64,000 nucleotides of DNA from Meira nashicola (lineage: Eukaryota; Basidiomycota; Exobasidiomycetes; Exobasidiales; Brachybasidiaceae). A program made the translations under genes and the position numbers. Shown here piece after piece: positions 48,363 through 60,003 of this stretch. Position 1 is the first letter of the stretch, and each line of letters opens with the position of its first letter. The notes under the pieces were generated by a model. That model ran no database searches. It saw only the letters and a program-made list of their open reading frames with translations, and was not told the origin of the DNA. The DNA lies in NCBI GenBank assembly GCA_001600355.1, contig BCJU01000007.1, positions 220,557 to 284,556 of the forward strand. Reading direction: 5' to 3'.

Positions 48363-49154
48363 TCAACAGCATGCACGTAAGGAAATTCGACATTCAAAGT
48401 TTTGAAAAAAATGCAGCACTAATGCGCTGGTTTCGCTTGAAACGTTCGAAAAGCCTACCTGTTCGCCTGAATATGAACCTAAAGCTTCGCCAGCACCAGC
48501 CGAAACGATAACAGTCATCGGATTTCCGTTTTTGCCTTTAATCAGAATTCTATCTCCTAGCAATTTGTTGAAAAGCGGATACGGACGTGAAAGCAGCAAG
48601 ACTGGAGAGTTGTAGGAAAAATTGAAAGATAAGCTCACACAAGAAAATTCATCCAGTCAGGCTGAACGTCAAATGCGTGTTTTAGCGTTAGAAAAACGAT
48701 TTGCAACCGCCCTTAAAACTCTTACAGGCGGAATTGCGGCTGAATCAGGGTTACTAAACGAAGTTACACGATCAAAACATTGTAATGCATTACTGCAACA
48801 CAATTTTATGATGTTATAAGGAAAGGTAGTTGAATAAGTATTCTTAGCAACAATGGTAAAACATGGCACTTGTAATGTTTAGACGTGAGTTTTCCCCTGC
48901 ACATGTAGCCTGTCTTCCGCGTATTTGGTCAACAAAACATTTCCATTATCAGGAAGGGCTATCGTACCTTTGCAGCTTCTTGGCTTTTGGCTCTCAATCT
49001 TGACGTCATTTACATCCAACACAAGCGCAAGTGATGAACTACCTGTGACATCAAAAGTATAATTCGATATCGAAAATGAAAGCAAAGATGTTGGAAGAAG
49101 TGTAGTGGGACCGGGAAGTAAGCTTTTAGAAACAGCAAATTTGAGACATGCCAA
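48363..49154 (-). other. Two weak minus-strand frames, unrecognised
   Basis: Frames 49154-48879 (with YTFDVTGSSSLALVLDVNDV) and 48638-48363 (with LIKGKNGNPMTVIVSAGAGE) look somewhat protein-like and could be pieces of one decayed gene. No family is recognised and no clean intron joins them. Confidence 0.25.
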
Positions 49155-50040
49155 ATCGATGAAAATAAAAATCTGTGAAACTTAATAAAGATTGTGGTGA
49201 AAGCTGGTAGTCTGAGTCTGTTACTCTCCTGGATAATCTAAAAAAAGTTCGAAGGTGCCCTTAAGTATATCAGAAAATGAAGAAGTATCCTTGTGATTCT
49301 TAGGTTTTATTGATCGCCTAGGAGTAGCATTTTAGTGTGATTCAAAGCTGCCAGGAAATTCAAAATAAGTCCTGATCTCTTCGGCCCTTCGGGTACATTA
49401 TTCTGTATTAAGGCTTCCTCGGCACTGATGTAGGAAAAGCGTAATCCGTCGTATCGCTGAAAATTACAAAATTTAAATTTTCACGTTTCTATTTCTGTAG
49501 TGGTCAGGAACTCGGCGCCTAAGCTTTACCATTTAACAACGTCAAAATTTCGTCTTTGACGAACGAAGAACGTCTTTTTAGCCTTTTTTTGCTCAATTAG
49601 TTTAAACTTCAAATCAATGCAAATGTCCGGTGCTCACCTTGAGTCTTACATATGGCTACAAGGTCATTCATTTCTGTAATGCGCTATCAATGACAGTAAG
49701 TGGTAAGTGAGCCAAAAATAACTACTAGTCATACTGAATAAAGATCTTTCTCATCACCAAATCATCAATGCAACTTGAGTGAGAGTTCAGAAGAGTGAAA
49801 TAAGCACTAAGAGAGGATCAGCTTTGATCTCATGAGAGCGTTAGCGTGTCGGTCCGACACTACAGACACACGGTGCTATCTGTAGTTCAGCTTCTTAGAT
49901 CGGCACTTTCCAGCCTTTTCATGCATTAGAACGTTTTTAAGCTGGGAATAATCCAAGAATTGTGCCCGACAAATGTATATTCTCCTTGATTTCCTTCATC
50001 CGATCGGAGAATTTATGTCGAAGTCTTGAACAGCTGCTTT
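49155..50040. other. No gene seen
   Basis: Short frames only; no repeat or RNA element recognised. Confidence 0.4.
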
Positions 50041-51060
50041 TTACGATGCAGGTGTAAAGTCTGCATCAGCATCCATCCGATGCGAAAAGCCACGGTAATG
50101 CATTTGGATACACTGACGATGATGCCATAACAAAAGTTCGGGCATTGGCCAGTACGATCTCGGAAGGTTGAAGCGTTCAGGTCCGAATACCTTGCCATGA
50201 TATTGAAGGAGAGAAAAGTCCCTGCTGTAAAAGACATGTGTTACCCATTCATCTCCCTTGTATACTTAAAAAGACAGTTGGGCACAACGAAAATCAGTTG
50301 AACTCTCGCAGAGTCTCTTCAAAGACACTTACTCTGGGAAATATACTTATGTCGTATTTGTCGTAATTTCGATGTACACGATCATCAAGGAGTAGGCCCA
50401 TCCATGGCTCAAATAACCATTCATCTCGATACCCAAGGATTTGAGCATAAATCTGCTCAAATATATGACAATTAGATTGCAGTGAGGTCAGTCAAAGTCT
50501 CTAGGATTTATTTAAGCGTACTCTGCTGATGTACTCACGTCAGGTCGGCTGTACGGAACGATATGCGAGGCCGTGCAGTTGTCGAAGGGCGTATCTGTGA
50601 TGAGACAACGCCAGTCGCGAGCAATAAGACTCAAGCGGAGTTTGCTCTGTATTCGCATGAGAAAAGAGTAAGTTCAGAATCAAAATAATCTGCGCATCTT
50701 GAATATTGCTGTGTACTATAATCTCACTTGATTTGTAGTGGAGCGTTTCGAATTACTCATCGTACTGATAGATAGACTTGAGCTGTCATCTGCAGGTCTT
50801 CCTTTTTGCTTGCCAATGGGGCCTCTTCGAAGGTCAAATGGGGTTCAGGGTTTTCTGAAAGGCACTGCAATTAGAGCTTACGATAACAGAAAATTATTCA
50901 AATACCTCATTCGCTCACCTCTCCTTTTGTACGTGAAGATGCCCGCGGTTGGCACTGAACCAAGATTGACCGGCTTTGATCCGGGCTGAGAAAACAGATC
51001 CCCGCTTCCTTCCACACATGCTTCGAGACAGTAGTGAATAAAATTCCAGTTTAAATACGA
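50041..51060 (-). pseudogene. HNH endonuclease-domain protein 4 (HNH4), 5'-truncated with a stop
   Basis: Spliced reading from the minus strand aligns with HNH1-3: exon 1 remnant about 51060-50919 (FIHYCLEACVEG, VPTAGIFTY), exon 2 about 50854-50728 ending SNSKRSTTNQ, exon 3 50646-50539 (LIARDWRCLITD, CTASHIVPYSRPD), exon 4 50452-50333 (GLLLDDRVHRNYDKYD) and exon 5 50256-50041 (LQYHGKVFG, QCIQMHYRGFS). Intron positions match HNH3. Two lesions are visible: the first ~50 residues including the start are missing (an in-frame TAG precedes the remnant), and a TGA at 50847-50845 sits where HNH1 and HNH3 have Cys in PCTP. The HNH core exons remain open. The truncated end faces the short-chain dehydrogenase pseudogene at 51188. 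Confidence 0.75.
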
Positions 51061-51187
51061 AGCCGGCTAGACAAGAAGACGATTGAGGATATAAAGGGCC
51101 ACGTTACATATATTGAAATCACTGGATTTAAAAATGATCAGATATCGTGTGTTCAAATATCGCAAAGATTAAAATTTCTACTGCAAA

Positions 51188-51938
51188 GGGCTTGATTACG
51201 GGAGGTAGCAAAGGAATTGGAGCTAAACTAGCAGAACATTTCCTTAAAACAGGAGCATAAGTTCTTGTGACCGGTCGTGATGCCAAAAAGCTGGAAAATT
51301 TGCTTTTAAAAATTCCAAATTATTGATATTTCAAAGTGATATAAGTAAGGTTCAAGATCGTATAACTTTGGCAAATCATATTGGCAAAACTATGCCCGAC
51401 TTGAATATCTTTATCAATAATGCTGGTATTCAAAGACGAATGGGAATTGCAAAAGATGAACGACAATCAATTGGAAATCGATACACTACTCTCTGGACCA
51501 ATTCATTTGATATCTTTATTATGCCCTATGATGATCGAAGATGATAAAAGTCGTCTAATCGTAAATATAACGTCAAGCGGAGCATATATTCCACAACCTT
51601 TTGCTCCGCTTTATTCTGCTTGTAAAGCTGCTTTACAAAGTTAAACTGTTAATTTACGTTTTTCTTTACATAATACATCAATTAAAACGATTGAACCTAT
51701 TCCTCCTGCCGTTTCAACAGGTTTAGCAGGTCCAGGTATAAATCATGGAGCACCTTTAAATGAATTTTGTGAAACAATTTTTCCTCAAATAATTCATGGC
51801 AATGAAGATGAAATCGGATTTGGTTCAACGGCTACTGAACAATTCAAAGAAGCGCAAGAGCCAAACAAGCAATTGTTTAATTTGTACACTCAACGATCTA
51901 GTACGCCTGCGTTCATGAAAAAGGTAGATAGCATTTGA
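51188..51938 (+). pseudogene. Short-chain dehydrogenase/reductase (DltE-like), decayed
   Basis: The Rossmann start GLITGGSKGIGAKLAEHF is clear, followed by VLVTGRDAKKLENL, the NNAG motif (FINNAGIQRR), the Ser block IVNITSSGAYIP, the catalytic YSACKAAL (YxxxK) and a C-terminal PPAVSTGLAGPG region, all in family order. Several in-frame stops (TAA after KTGA, TGA after IPNY, TAA after AALQS) and frameshifts interrupt it. No initiator Met with an N-terminal beta strand is intact. An NAD(P)-dependent oxidoreductase in origin, no longer functional. Confidence 0.75.
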
Positions 51939-52102
51939 AAGTGTGTACCCTTATCAAAAGCCGGGATTCTATATACTAGCAATGGATACTATATAAAAGA
52001 CGAATAATATCAGAGTGATTTTCATACGAGTTCACCCAATAATCTACTGTTTGGAGAGAGGGAGATTCGACTGTCCGTTGCAATACGTGCACTACATATT
52101 GA

Positions 52103-52628
52103 TCAACAAACATCCTCCCAGCAATGGTAATTCGGTTCATTTGCATCGCTACCAGATTTAGCAATGGGAAAAACACTTGGTGGAAGTAGCATTGGGAGTT
52201 GTATGTGCTTCGCATCAATCGATACCGCTTCTGACGTACGAGGCAATATACCGCAGATGCTGGAAGGGTTCTGATTCATCGACTCCTTGTTGCCAGTCAG
52301 AAAGCCAGCGTATGTGTCCACAGCTCTGTCCATCTCGAAAATAAGTCCCAAACCTCCAGTGCGTTCCAACGACGGAAAAGCAATGAATTGCGTCGATGAA
52401 ATTGCTTCTCTGAACGACTTCAATAGTATGCCGCTCGACACTTGCAATTCCAGATGGGAATGAATGAGAGCCTTTGGCAGACAAAACAAGAGTTACTTCT
52501 GGCCTTCGCGCCTGGACTGTCGAAGGGCGATACACCTCAATTGTAAAGTCTTGTATTCTTTCAAATTGAGGATAAATTTCATAACGCTGAACTTCGAACC
52601 CATCCTTTGCTGGGAATATGGTCTTCAA
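52103..52628 (-). other. Unrecognised coding-like region
   Basis: Two overlapping minus-strand frames look coding in succession: 52628 onward (MKTIFPAKDGFEVQRYEIYP, then RPEVTLVLSAKGSHSFPSG) and 52489 onward in another frame (FIAFPSLERTGGLGLIFEMD, then NKESMNQNPSSICG). The change of frame suggests a frameshift near 52430 or an unseen short intron. No family is recognised. Confidence 0.35.
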
Positions 52629-54100
52629 AAGCGCATATCAAACATTATAAGGCTGGTTACTCATTTTTCTGCAGCGTGAAAATCTCCCGAAACTTGAACA
52701 CCCTATTGTACGAGAATGATCACCCTAAATCGAGAACCAATGTAACCACTTTACAAGTCAAAGGGTCTAGAGACGCATGAAAGAATTTGAGAGATTTTTG
52801 TTGTATTGGATTGGTGGTGAAACATATATCCGCGCTGCATAGCACAACTAATTCTGCGAGAGACAGGAGCGAAGCTGAGGCACGAAAAAAGATAAACAGG
52901 ATTTTCCTGTTTGTTGTTCAAAAGCCTCTACGTTTCGCCTGGGCGCTGCGCTTGCTTCCCCGGCCTTTGATATTTCATTTTTAGCGAAGATCACGGAAAG
53001 CTGCCTTCATGCTTTAAGCTGCAGAAGCATCTCTCCAGCAATTTAGGCTGTCAACCTTTAAAATTCACCCCTAGCCTGCCAAATAAATGTTTATCGAACG
53101 CGAGATATTTTAGCAATTGCAAAAGCAGTATGTGTAACAGCATTTCTGAGCATTGATCTCAGTGGTCAGAAGCTGTATCAGACACCTCAGTAGTGGCTTG
53201 TGCACAAGAGTTCGATATGCAAGATGCTCAATTGAGTAGTGAAGTAATTAATTATTCATGGCTGAGCGGAAAAGATAATGGTGCAGAGTGTTTGGGAGCG
53301 TGCGTGCGGATGACTTTTTCGCCGTAGACGACCAGGTTGAAGACACGCGAACAAGAGTCGTAGGAGCGCAGAAAAATTCGTCGCTTACATAGCAAGGATA
53401 TTTCGGCTCTTACACCGAGGTTTTTGAAACGATTTTGGAATACGGAAAGGATAGGTCTCCCACAGAGATAATCATATTGTCTGTGTGCCCTGTCAGAAAG
53501 AAAGAAAATAAATGATGCGCTATGTTTGCTGCGTCCTTCATTGTTTAGAAGGTAACTTCATCTCGAATGTGAAATCCAGAAAGTGTTCTTGCCTGCCTCT
53601 TTACGTAGGATCAGAGGCGACTCTAAATGTTGCATCCGGTTACTAAAATATCATCGTACCAGCTCTGCTCCGCGTGCAGTTGAATGATGGCATTCGGTCT
53701 AAGAAATGCAAGCCTGGTTGTGACTTCAGTCTAAGCAATGCGAAATTTTAACAGCATCGATCTGTAATGGACATGGGATTCTACTTGTTACTGCGAGCCT
53801 TCAATTTCTGTATGATTGCTGAGAAATTGAAATATGTTGTCGACTTTGAAGTTGTCTCACAGATTTGAATGGTTGATTCGATCGAATTCGATTAGATCAA
53901 AACTTTGTGGCTGCATTTCCGTGTACTGATCAAAAATTTCCTGGAGGATAAGTCCTCAGTCAGAGGTATCTGTGAGAAATTTGCGCTTGTGATACCTGCA
54001 GAGCCATTACTGTCGATTGCTTCAAACATCTGTGTAAGAAAGAGAGCACTAATGTCAGACAAACTGTTCTGTTAAGCAGAATAGGAAAAGACTGGAAATT
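52629..54100. other. No gene supported
   Basis: Short frames only. It lies between HNH4/SDR remnants and MTTR copy 2 and has no visible match to the 19.5-20.6 kb interval in cassette copy 1. Confidence 0.4.
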
Positions 54101-54825
54101 TCATATTCGATATAGAGAGGAAATGACAAGACCAAAATGATTCAACACGATGAAACAGTTCAACTCGGCGTGGCATGATTTTGGGTGGATCTCAAAGCAA
54201 ACCCGGTTGCACTGAGTATGAGAAAGATTGACAGATGTCTCCACGGGAGGGCTTACTATGTCAATTGGTCGAATCAGAATAAAAGCTGCCTTTGTGCGAT
54301 TGTGGAACCAGATGCAAGTCTTGTGCTTCTCCGAACTGTTCTTGTATGGCCAGAAAAAATTAGCGTGTACTTCAAGAATCAGCGATACGAAACGTTCACA
54401 CTGCACTATGGCGCTCTCTTCATATATTGCAACAATTACATCGCTTCTTGTCAGGAAGGTGTAATCTAGATACTTTTGAGCACGCACCATTGAAATGGAA
54501 CAAGTTACCTGCCCTGTCGATCGTTCTCATTTCGCAGAAGTGGTCCTCTAATGCCTCAAACTTGTCCCCTCTGTGTTCCTTCACCAATACTCACCTCGTA
54601 AGAAACACCTTGGTATTGGGTGACAATGGCGGGAATTTGATGCAATTTCAAGAGATCCTCTTGTATGAGTGCCTCACAAAATGCGCGATACATCAATGCC
54701 ACTTTGTTCGGCGTGTGTGANCCATCTGCTGCTTGAACATACGCAGCAACAGATGTCACAAGACTATCTATCCCATTGGTTTGATAAAGTGCTTCTTGTC
54801 TAGAAAGGTAGACGCGCGTGGTCAT
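54101..54825 (-). pseudogene. MTTR copy 2: conserved exon 1, unrelated downstream part
   Basis: Exon 1 (54825-54595) is 77 codons long like copy 1, about 84 percent identical in protein, with mostly conservative changes and no indel, and ends at the same GTGAGT donor. About 85 bp upstream is also shared. Downstream, a short match to the start of copy 1 exon 2 is seen but with a stop, and the rest does not resemble copy 1. Instead a 129-codon open frame (54490-54101: VRAQKYLDYTFLTRSDVIV..) follows on the same strand. Either copy 2 is broken after exon 1, or exon 1 is spliced to a different tail. One N is present in exon 1 (54721). Confidence 0.55.
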
Positions 54826-56250
54826 CCTGAAAAGGATCTGGTTGGAGGAGATGACGGTTGTTGAGGTTCACCAATCGATCAGGGTGCTTTGAGCAAAAAT
54901 TCCCTTTTAATATCGCAGATTTAAATATGAGTGTGTTGTTATGGGACTGAAATTCAGTTCGCTATCTAGAAAATTGAAACGTAGAGTACGGCACAAAGGA
55001 TATCTTATCCCGAAGTTTTTCCACAAAGGGAAATTTAAGAAAAAGATACATCGCGTTCTGTGTTTTCTCAGCTTTCCCTTGTCCGAAATCACTACTACCC
55101 TTTCCGAAACAAAGAAACAACGGGAGAGTATTGTACATGCTAGGGCATGAAGAATCCGCGCTTAGCGTGTCAGTTCAATCGCTGCTCAGCGAGGCATTAG
55201 CTCTGTCTTACTTCAATTTCGGTAGCATTGACAAAGGAAGCCAGCCGTGACAAGTATAGAAAGTCAGTGCAGAGTTCTAGACTTCAGGTCTGGCAGCGAT
55301 TCTGCCGAGCTTTACAAATATTCCTATTATGCTGAATTCGATAGTCATCTGTTAAATTGAGCGCAACTCTGACAATTTCACCGCTTTTCAGAGTCAGGTC
55401 GGACGGAATGGCGGCACCCCTGCTTTCCAAGATTCACAGTATGAAGAAATACAATTTTGAGAACCCGCTGAATATTTCACTATCTCAAAGCCCAGTGATA
55501 GTATCGGCAGACGGGGAATAGCTGGAGTGAGTCTCGTACGATATTCAGGATCAATATTTATTTTCACTGACAGTTGTTCTTCTCCCCTCTCCGATGTGAA
55601 TTTCAAGACAAAAGATTATATGTCGCCTGTTCGTATCTTTCGTCACCTCTCTATGGTTGCCCATCATATTGATTTTTTTCTTCTAAAAATTCCAGGAGAT
55701 GATTCGTGGTCTCAAGTATGGAAAGAAAACAGACTTATGATCACTTGGTATTTTACTTTACGAGATCTGGACGTGGCGGTAAGCTTTATCAGAAACACTT
55801 TGAATACGAGGAGAAATCTCACCTTTTGCTTTTACAATTTTACAGTCCTTTTCAATGGTCTAAAGGCGTATCACTTGAAAAATCGATTACCGCTATGCTT
55901 TCAGAGCCTTTAAGCGATGATGTGTCTCAGGTGCTGGCGCTATTTCTGCAAATAGACGTGAATATCAGATTTCTGTTTTCAGTCTTTATGCTTACATTCT
56001 ACCTATTCTCCTTCATCGAAAAGCCTATTTCACGACGCGAGGCAAGTACACCTTTGGCATTATCATGGATGTTGGAAGCCTTGATGAACGATCATAGTAG
56101 GTGAGTATGTCGAAAGTCACAAGTGAGCACACCGCTGATCTGTACGTCTATATTTTAAGTCACACAAATCTTTTATCAGGCGTTGAAGACGAAGGAAGCG
56201 ATAAGTCTTTTCAATCAGCAAAAAGTGAAAAAGACTCAGAACTCATGTGA
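54590..56250 (-). repeat. Segmental duplication, copy 2
   Basis: Inverted counterpart of 16210-18850, containing MTTR exon 1, the shared intergenic part and the kinase C-lobe. The kinase exons for the Gly-loop to catalytic loop (17045-17577 in copy 1) have no counterpart here. A stretch of about 100 bp near 55890-56000 is present here but absent from copy 1. Confidence 0.75.
55480..56250 (+). pseudogene. Protein kinase, copy 2, truncated with a stop
   Basis: It matches kinase copy 1 from just after the DFG motif: ISKPSDSIGRRG, intron (GTGAGT), KTKDYMSP (activation-segment end), intron, MIRGLKYGKKTDL then TGA (55738-55740) where copy 1 has Trp in WSLG, then SLGILLYEIW. After another intron follows PFQWSKGVSLEKSIT. 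The N-lobe and catalytic loop are missing. The invariant Trp codon TGG has become TGA. It cannot encode an active kinase. Confidence 0.7.
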
Positions 56251-57990
56251 GTGTACTCGAGAGAATTTATGCTTTTTTTAAACATGTGTACTGATATCAC
56301 CATGCTGACTTTTTAAAAGATTTCCTGAATTCACCTTTCTAGTCAAGCATTTAATCGTCTGTCAAAGGAATTTTAATGTTAAAAGTGGTGCACACTGCTT
56401 GCTTTTGGATCATACAAGGCTGCAAAAGGCTTGGCTATTACTACCTCTGCGTGAGCAGACGGCTTGGAAGACATAACGTCAACTTGTGTTACATTTCGGA
56501 CACAGTACAAAAAAGTACAATGTTCGAGCAGATATTCTCCACAGCAAGTCGTAATCTTCTGATTGTAACATTTTAGATGATCCAAACATTTGATACCGAT
56601 GAACTCCACTTCGAAATATAACTGAAGACTGACCGACAGAACGTGATGCATTACAATAAAAAGCCATCAATTTTCTCCTTTGCGATACAATTGCCTACAG
56701 TTCGCGCAAAGATCAATCTGTCGTGCAGCGTTCCTATGTCGGTGAGGTTAGGGTTAAATCATCTGTCTCCTCATCGTATGGTTTTTGAAAGAAAAAATTG
56801 ATGTGAAGTATTCTCGTCGTCCCTTTTTTTATTTCAGTGCAATAAATGATGATAATAATCCACAACGAAATTCAAAGTTGCATTTTCAATCTGTATATAC
56901 CTGCTATATTATTTCGTGCATCTTTCTGAGCCGTGGTTCAGGCTGAGCATAGAATAAAGCTTTTCGGAGTGTGGAGGAGAGAATTATGTTATAAGGGACA
57001 AGAACACGCATTTTGCGTAAGGAAAGTTTTTCTATGGCCTTGACACATTGTTTGTCTTCCATGATACTCGGCTATACTCTCTGTGTGCCTTTTCGGATCT
57101 TTGAGCATGCTTTTGTCAATCGTAGATGATGTTCAATGCAAATATCCATTTGTGGTCACCCACGTCGGAAATCACCTCGTATTTTGACACTCTCTTCAGA
57201 ATGATTTGCAGAAGAAGCAGCACATCTGTGAATTGCTCGAATTTGCCTTTTGTTGCTTTGCGAACAAGTCACAATAAGAAAGAAAAACGAAATGAGGACA
57301 AAGGAGAGATTGGCTTTCCTTGACATTGCACTTAATCACGCGTGGGATATGCAAATATTTTTAATTAAAAAACCCTTTGTTCTTTGATACATTAACAAGG
57401 GAAATGTTAAAATGGGAATTGGGCGGCGCGTTCCGTCGTTCACTATTTACATACACGTATTTTTAATAGGAAAGTGGCCTCAACCTCACGCACTGCTGCA
57501 TATGTCCATAAAACGATCGAAAAGAATGGTTTTCTGCGAAGCACTTCATCGCGTGTCTTTAGAGAAGATGATGTAGGAAGGTCACAGCGGACATGTGTCC
57601 GAGAGTTTAGGTGTGTGCATTTGATTCTTTTCCTCTCGCTCACTGAAGTCACAGGATAGGACGTAAAAGAGGAGGGATGTATGCGAAAATTGTGAAAAGA
57701 TGAAACGATCGCACAGTCTCCGCATATTGGAGACTTTGATCTTGCGAAAAGAAAGGAACATAAGATCATAACAAAGGTGTATAACAAAGGCAGTGTTTGC
57801 AGTAACAAGCTAGCTTGTAGTTCCTCGCTATTAAATGTTTTTTGGGTCCATATAAAGAGTGTACAATTATCGATAGAATCTTCTCACAACACTACTAACA
57901 CACCAAATTCACTCATTTCCGCACAGCCTTTCTCTATCACCAATTCAATAGTACTTCACCGCTTTCCACATATCACGCTGCATTCAACCA
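56251..57990. other. No gene supported
   Basis: Short frames on both strands without motifs. GTTAGGGTTAA at 56748-56758 is a two-unit telomere-like match, not enough to call. Confidence 0.4.
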
Positions 57991-58130
57991 TGGAGAGAAT
58001 GTTCGAAGAAGACGAGAATGAGCTCTACGTTGAAGATACCCATGAAAACGATAATGATGATACAGTTCTGGATTCTGTTGTTGAGGAGGTCAATATAATT
58101 GTTCCTGAATATGTTTCCGGCATCGTTTGA
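57991..58130 (+). CDS. Possible small acidic protein (46 residues)
   Basis: The frame starts in a good fungal start context (CAACCATGG) after a pyrimidine- and A-rich leader and is very acidic (MERMFEEDENELYVEDTHE, then VVEEVNIIVPEYVSGIV). The opposite strand is also open over this interval (58543-58025), with a basic, Ser-rich reading from MPKKGTKNLYRRQR, so the true strand is uncertain. No family is recognised. Confidence 0.25.
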
Positions 58131-58699
58131 GCCTCAATCAATGTATCACTTTTATTTGTGATAAAGTCATTAATTAAACTTTCTTCGCTTGAATTCGATT
58201 CAGAGCACAGTACAAAAGATTGTGATAAATTTACTTGTTTTCTTTGCTGATTTGAGTTTTTTGCTCCAGAAGCAATACTACATTCTTTTTCTCTATCTCG
58301 ATCGTAACAACTTTGAAATGGTAATTGTCTATCGCACTTCATTATATCATGTCTGCAATGCGAATAGCTATGACACGTACGCTGCCTTCTGTATAAATTT
58401 TTTGTTCCTTTCTTTGGCATAATGAAGAAACATTTCGAATGGTCGTGAAAGAATGACTGAATGAATGAACGACGAAAAAAAAAATTTAAATTAAAAGTCG
58501 CCGACATACCAAAATAAATGTGGGCTGAGAGCTTGAGACACACATAATTGCATGTTTATTAATTCTTTTTGCACCGCCGCGTCTGTAGCATGAAGCCCGC
58601 TAAAAAGATAAAATACAAATAGCCTTGGAATGATCAATATTGAAGAAAACATAACAAAACATATCCAATCTACAAGATTCTATTCACGCAATCATCAAC

Positions 58700-59846
58700 A
58701 TGAAAAATATTGTCATCATTGGAGCTGGAGCTGGTGCGTAAGTGTAGCAGAAGATTTAGCAAAATCAAAGCATTTTCCCAATTCGACTCATCGAATTATT
58801 TTGATCGATCGTAATCAATTTGCATATTGGCCTATTGGTTCTTTACGTGCTTCAGTTTTACTGGGATTTGAAGAGAAAGTTATGAATAGNTTACAAAAGG
58901 TTTTCGATAAGAATTCAAAACATTTNGTTCTATCAGGTATTATAAGAGATCAAATTAGAAAGTGATCACGNTCAATTTAAAGAACCAACGAAAGAATTTA
59001 AAAATGCAATTATACCTTTCGACCAAGCAATTTTAGCCACGGGTTCAATTTATTCGATCCCAGCTAGACCTAACCCTCAATCGATCGATGAAGCAAAATT
59101 TTTTGAAAAGCTTTACAAAAGGCAATACGATCTGCACGTTCAATTTTAATCATGGAGGTGGTCCGGTTGGAATTGAATTAGCAGGAGAAGTCAAAGCACT
59201 TTATCCGGAAAAGCAAATTGTTGTCATAATTTCTTCAAGTTGGTTAATTTCTACGCTTAATAACGAAAATATCCATGAAAAACTTTCAAGTGTAATTGAA
59301 ACAGCCGGTAATATTTTATTAATCTTTCAAGATAAAGTTCTTTTACTTGAAAATGTTCAAACTGCAATTTTACTTGAAGAAGAATTTCTTCTTGCAACAT
59401 AACAAGGCAGAAATATCTCAACTGATTTAATTTTTAATGCGATCGGAACGATACCTTCTTCTGATCTTGCAGCCCAAGCTGATAGTGAGGCTATCATCGA
59501 TCAAGGTTTCATTAGGATTTAAGGAAATTTACGTATTCGTTCAAACAAATTAGCACAGTATGTAGCAATTGGAGATATTAATGACAACGCGTTTCGTAAA
59601 ACGGTAATGAGTGCGTCTTCACAAGTACCAGTAGCAGGTGCAACTATATTNAAAAATATATCACCCCAAAGCGGTATTCCAGATAAACNATTTGGCCCTC
59701 CAATGAGTGGAATGCTCATTCCTTTCGGTCCTAAAGGCGATATTGCAAAACTCCCCTTTGGTGCTTTTGACGGTTGGGCTGCTTCTATGATCAAAGGTAA
59801 AAAATTCTTCACAGATAATTTTGCAACATTATATCACTATAATTAA
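58700..59846 (+). pseudogene. AMID/FSP1-type FAD oxidoreductase, decayed
   Basis: Starts with the FAD-binding motif NIVIIGAGAGA, loses frame by one base, and continues SVAEDLAKSKHFPNS, IILIDRNQFAYWPIGSLRA, then AIIPFDQAILATGSIYSIP (second GD/ATG motif), GGGPVGIELAGEVKALYP (NAD-binding GxGxxG-like), LIFNAIGTIPSSDL, YVAIGDIND and the C-terminal FGAFDGWAASMIKGKKFF. This is the complete domain order of the AIF-like mitochondrion-associated (AMID/FSP1) NADH:quinone oxidoreductase family. At least three frameshifts or stops (after GAGAGA, near 58960, at 59401, at 59519) break it. Four N bases occur in it. Confidence 0.75.
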
Positions 59847-60003
59847 AACATCCTGATCAAATTCATATCGTACATATTTTTGCAGTGTAAGCTATTAAGT
59901 ACATGTATATCTTAATCAATACACCTCCTCCCACACCATCCATCGTACCTTGTCGGCAGCGTTTCCAATTGTGACGAGTTCAGACTCCCTTTTAACCCTA
60001 CAT

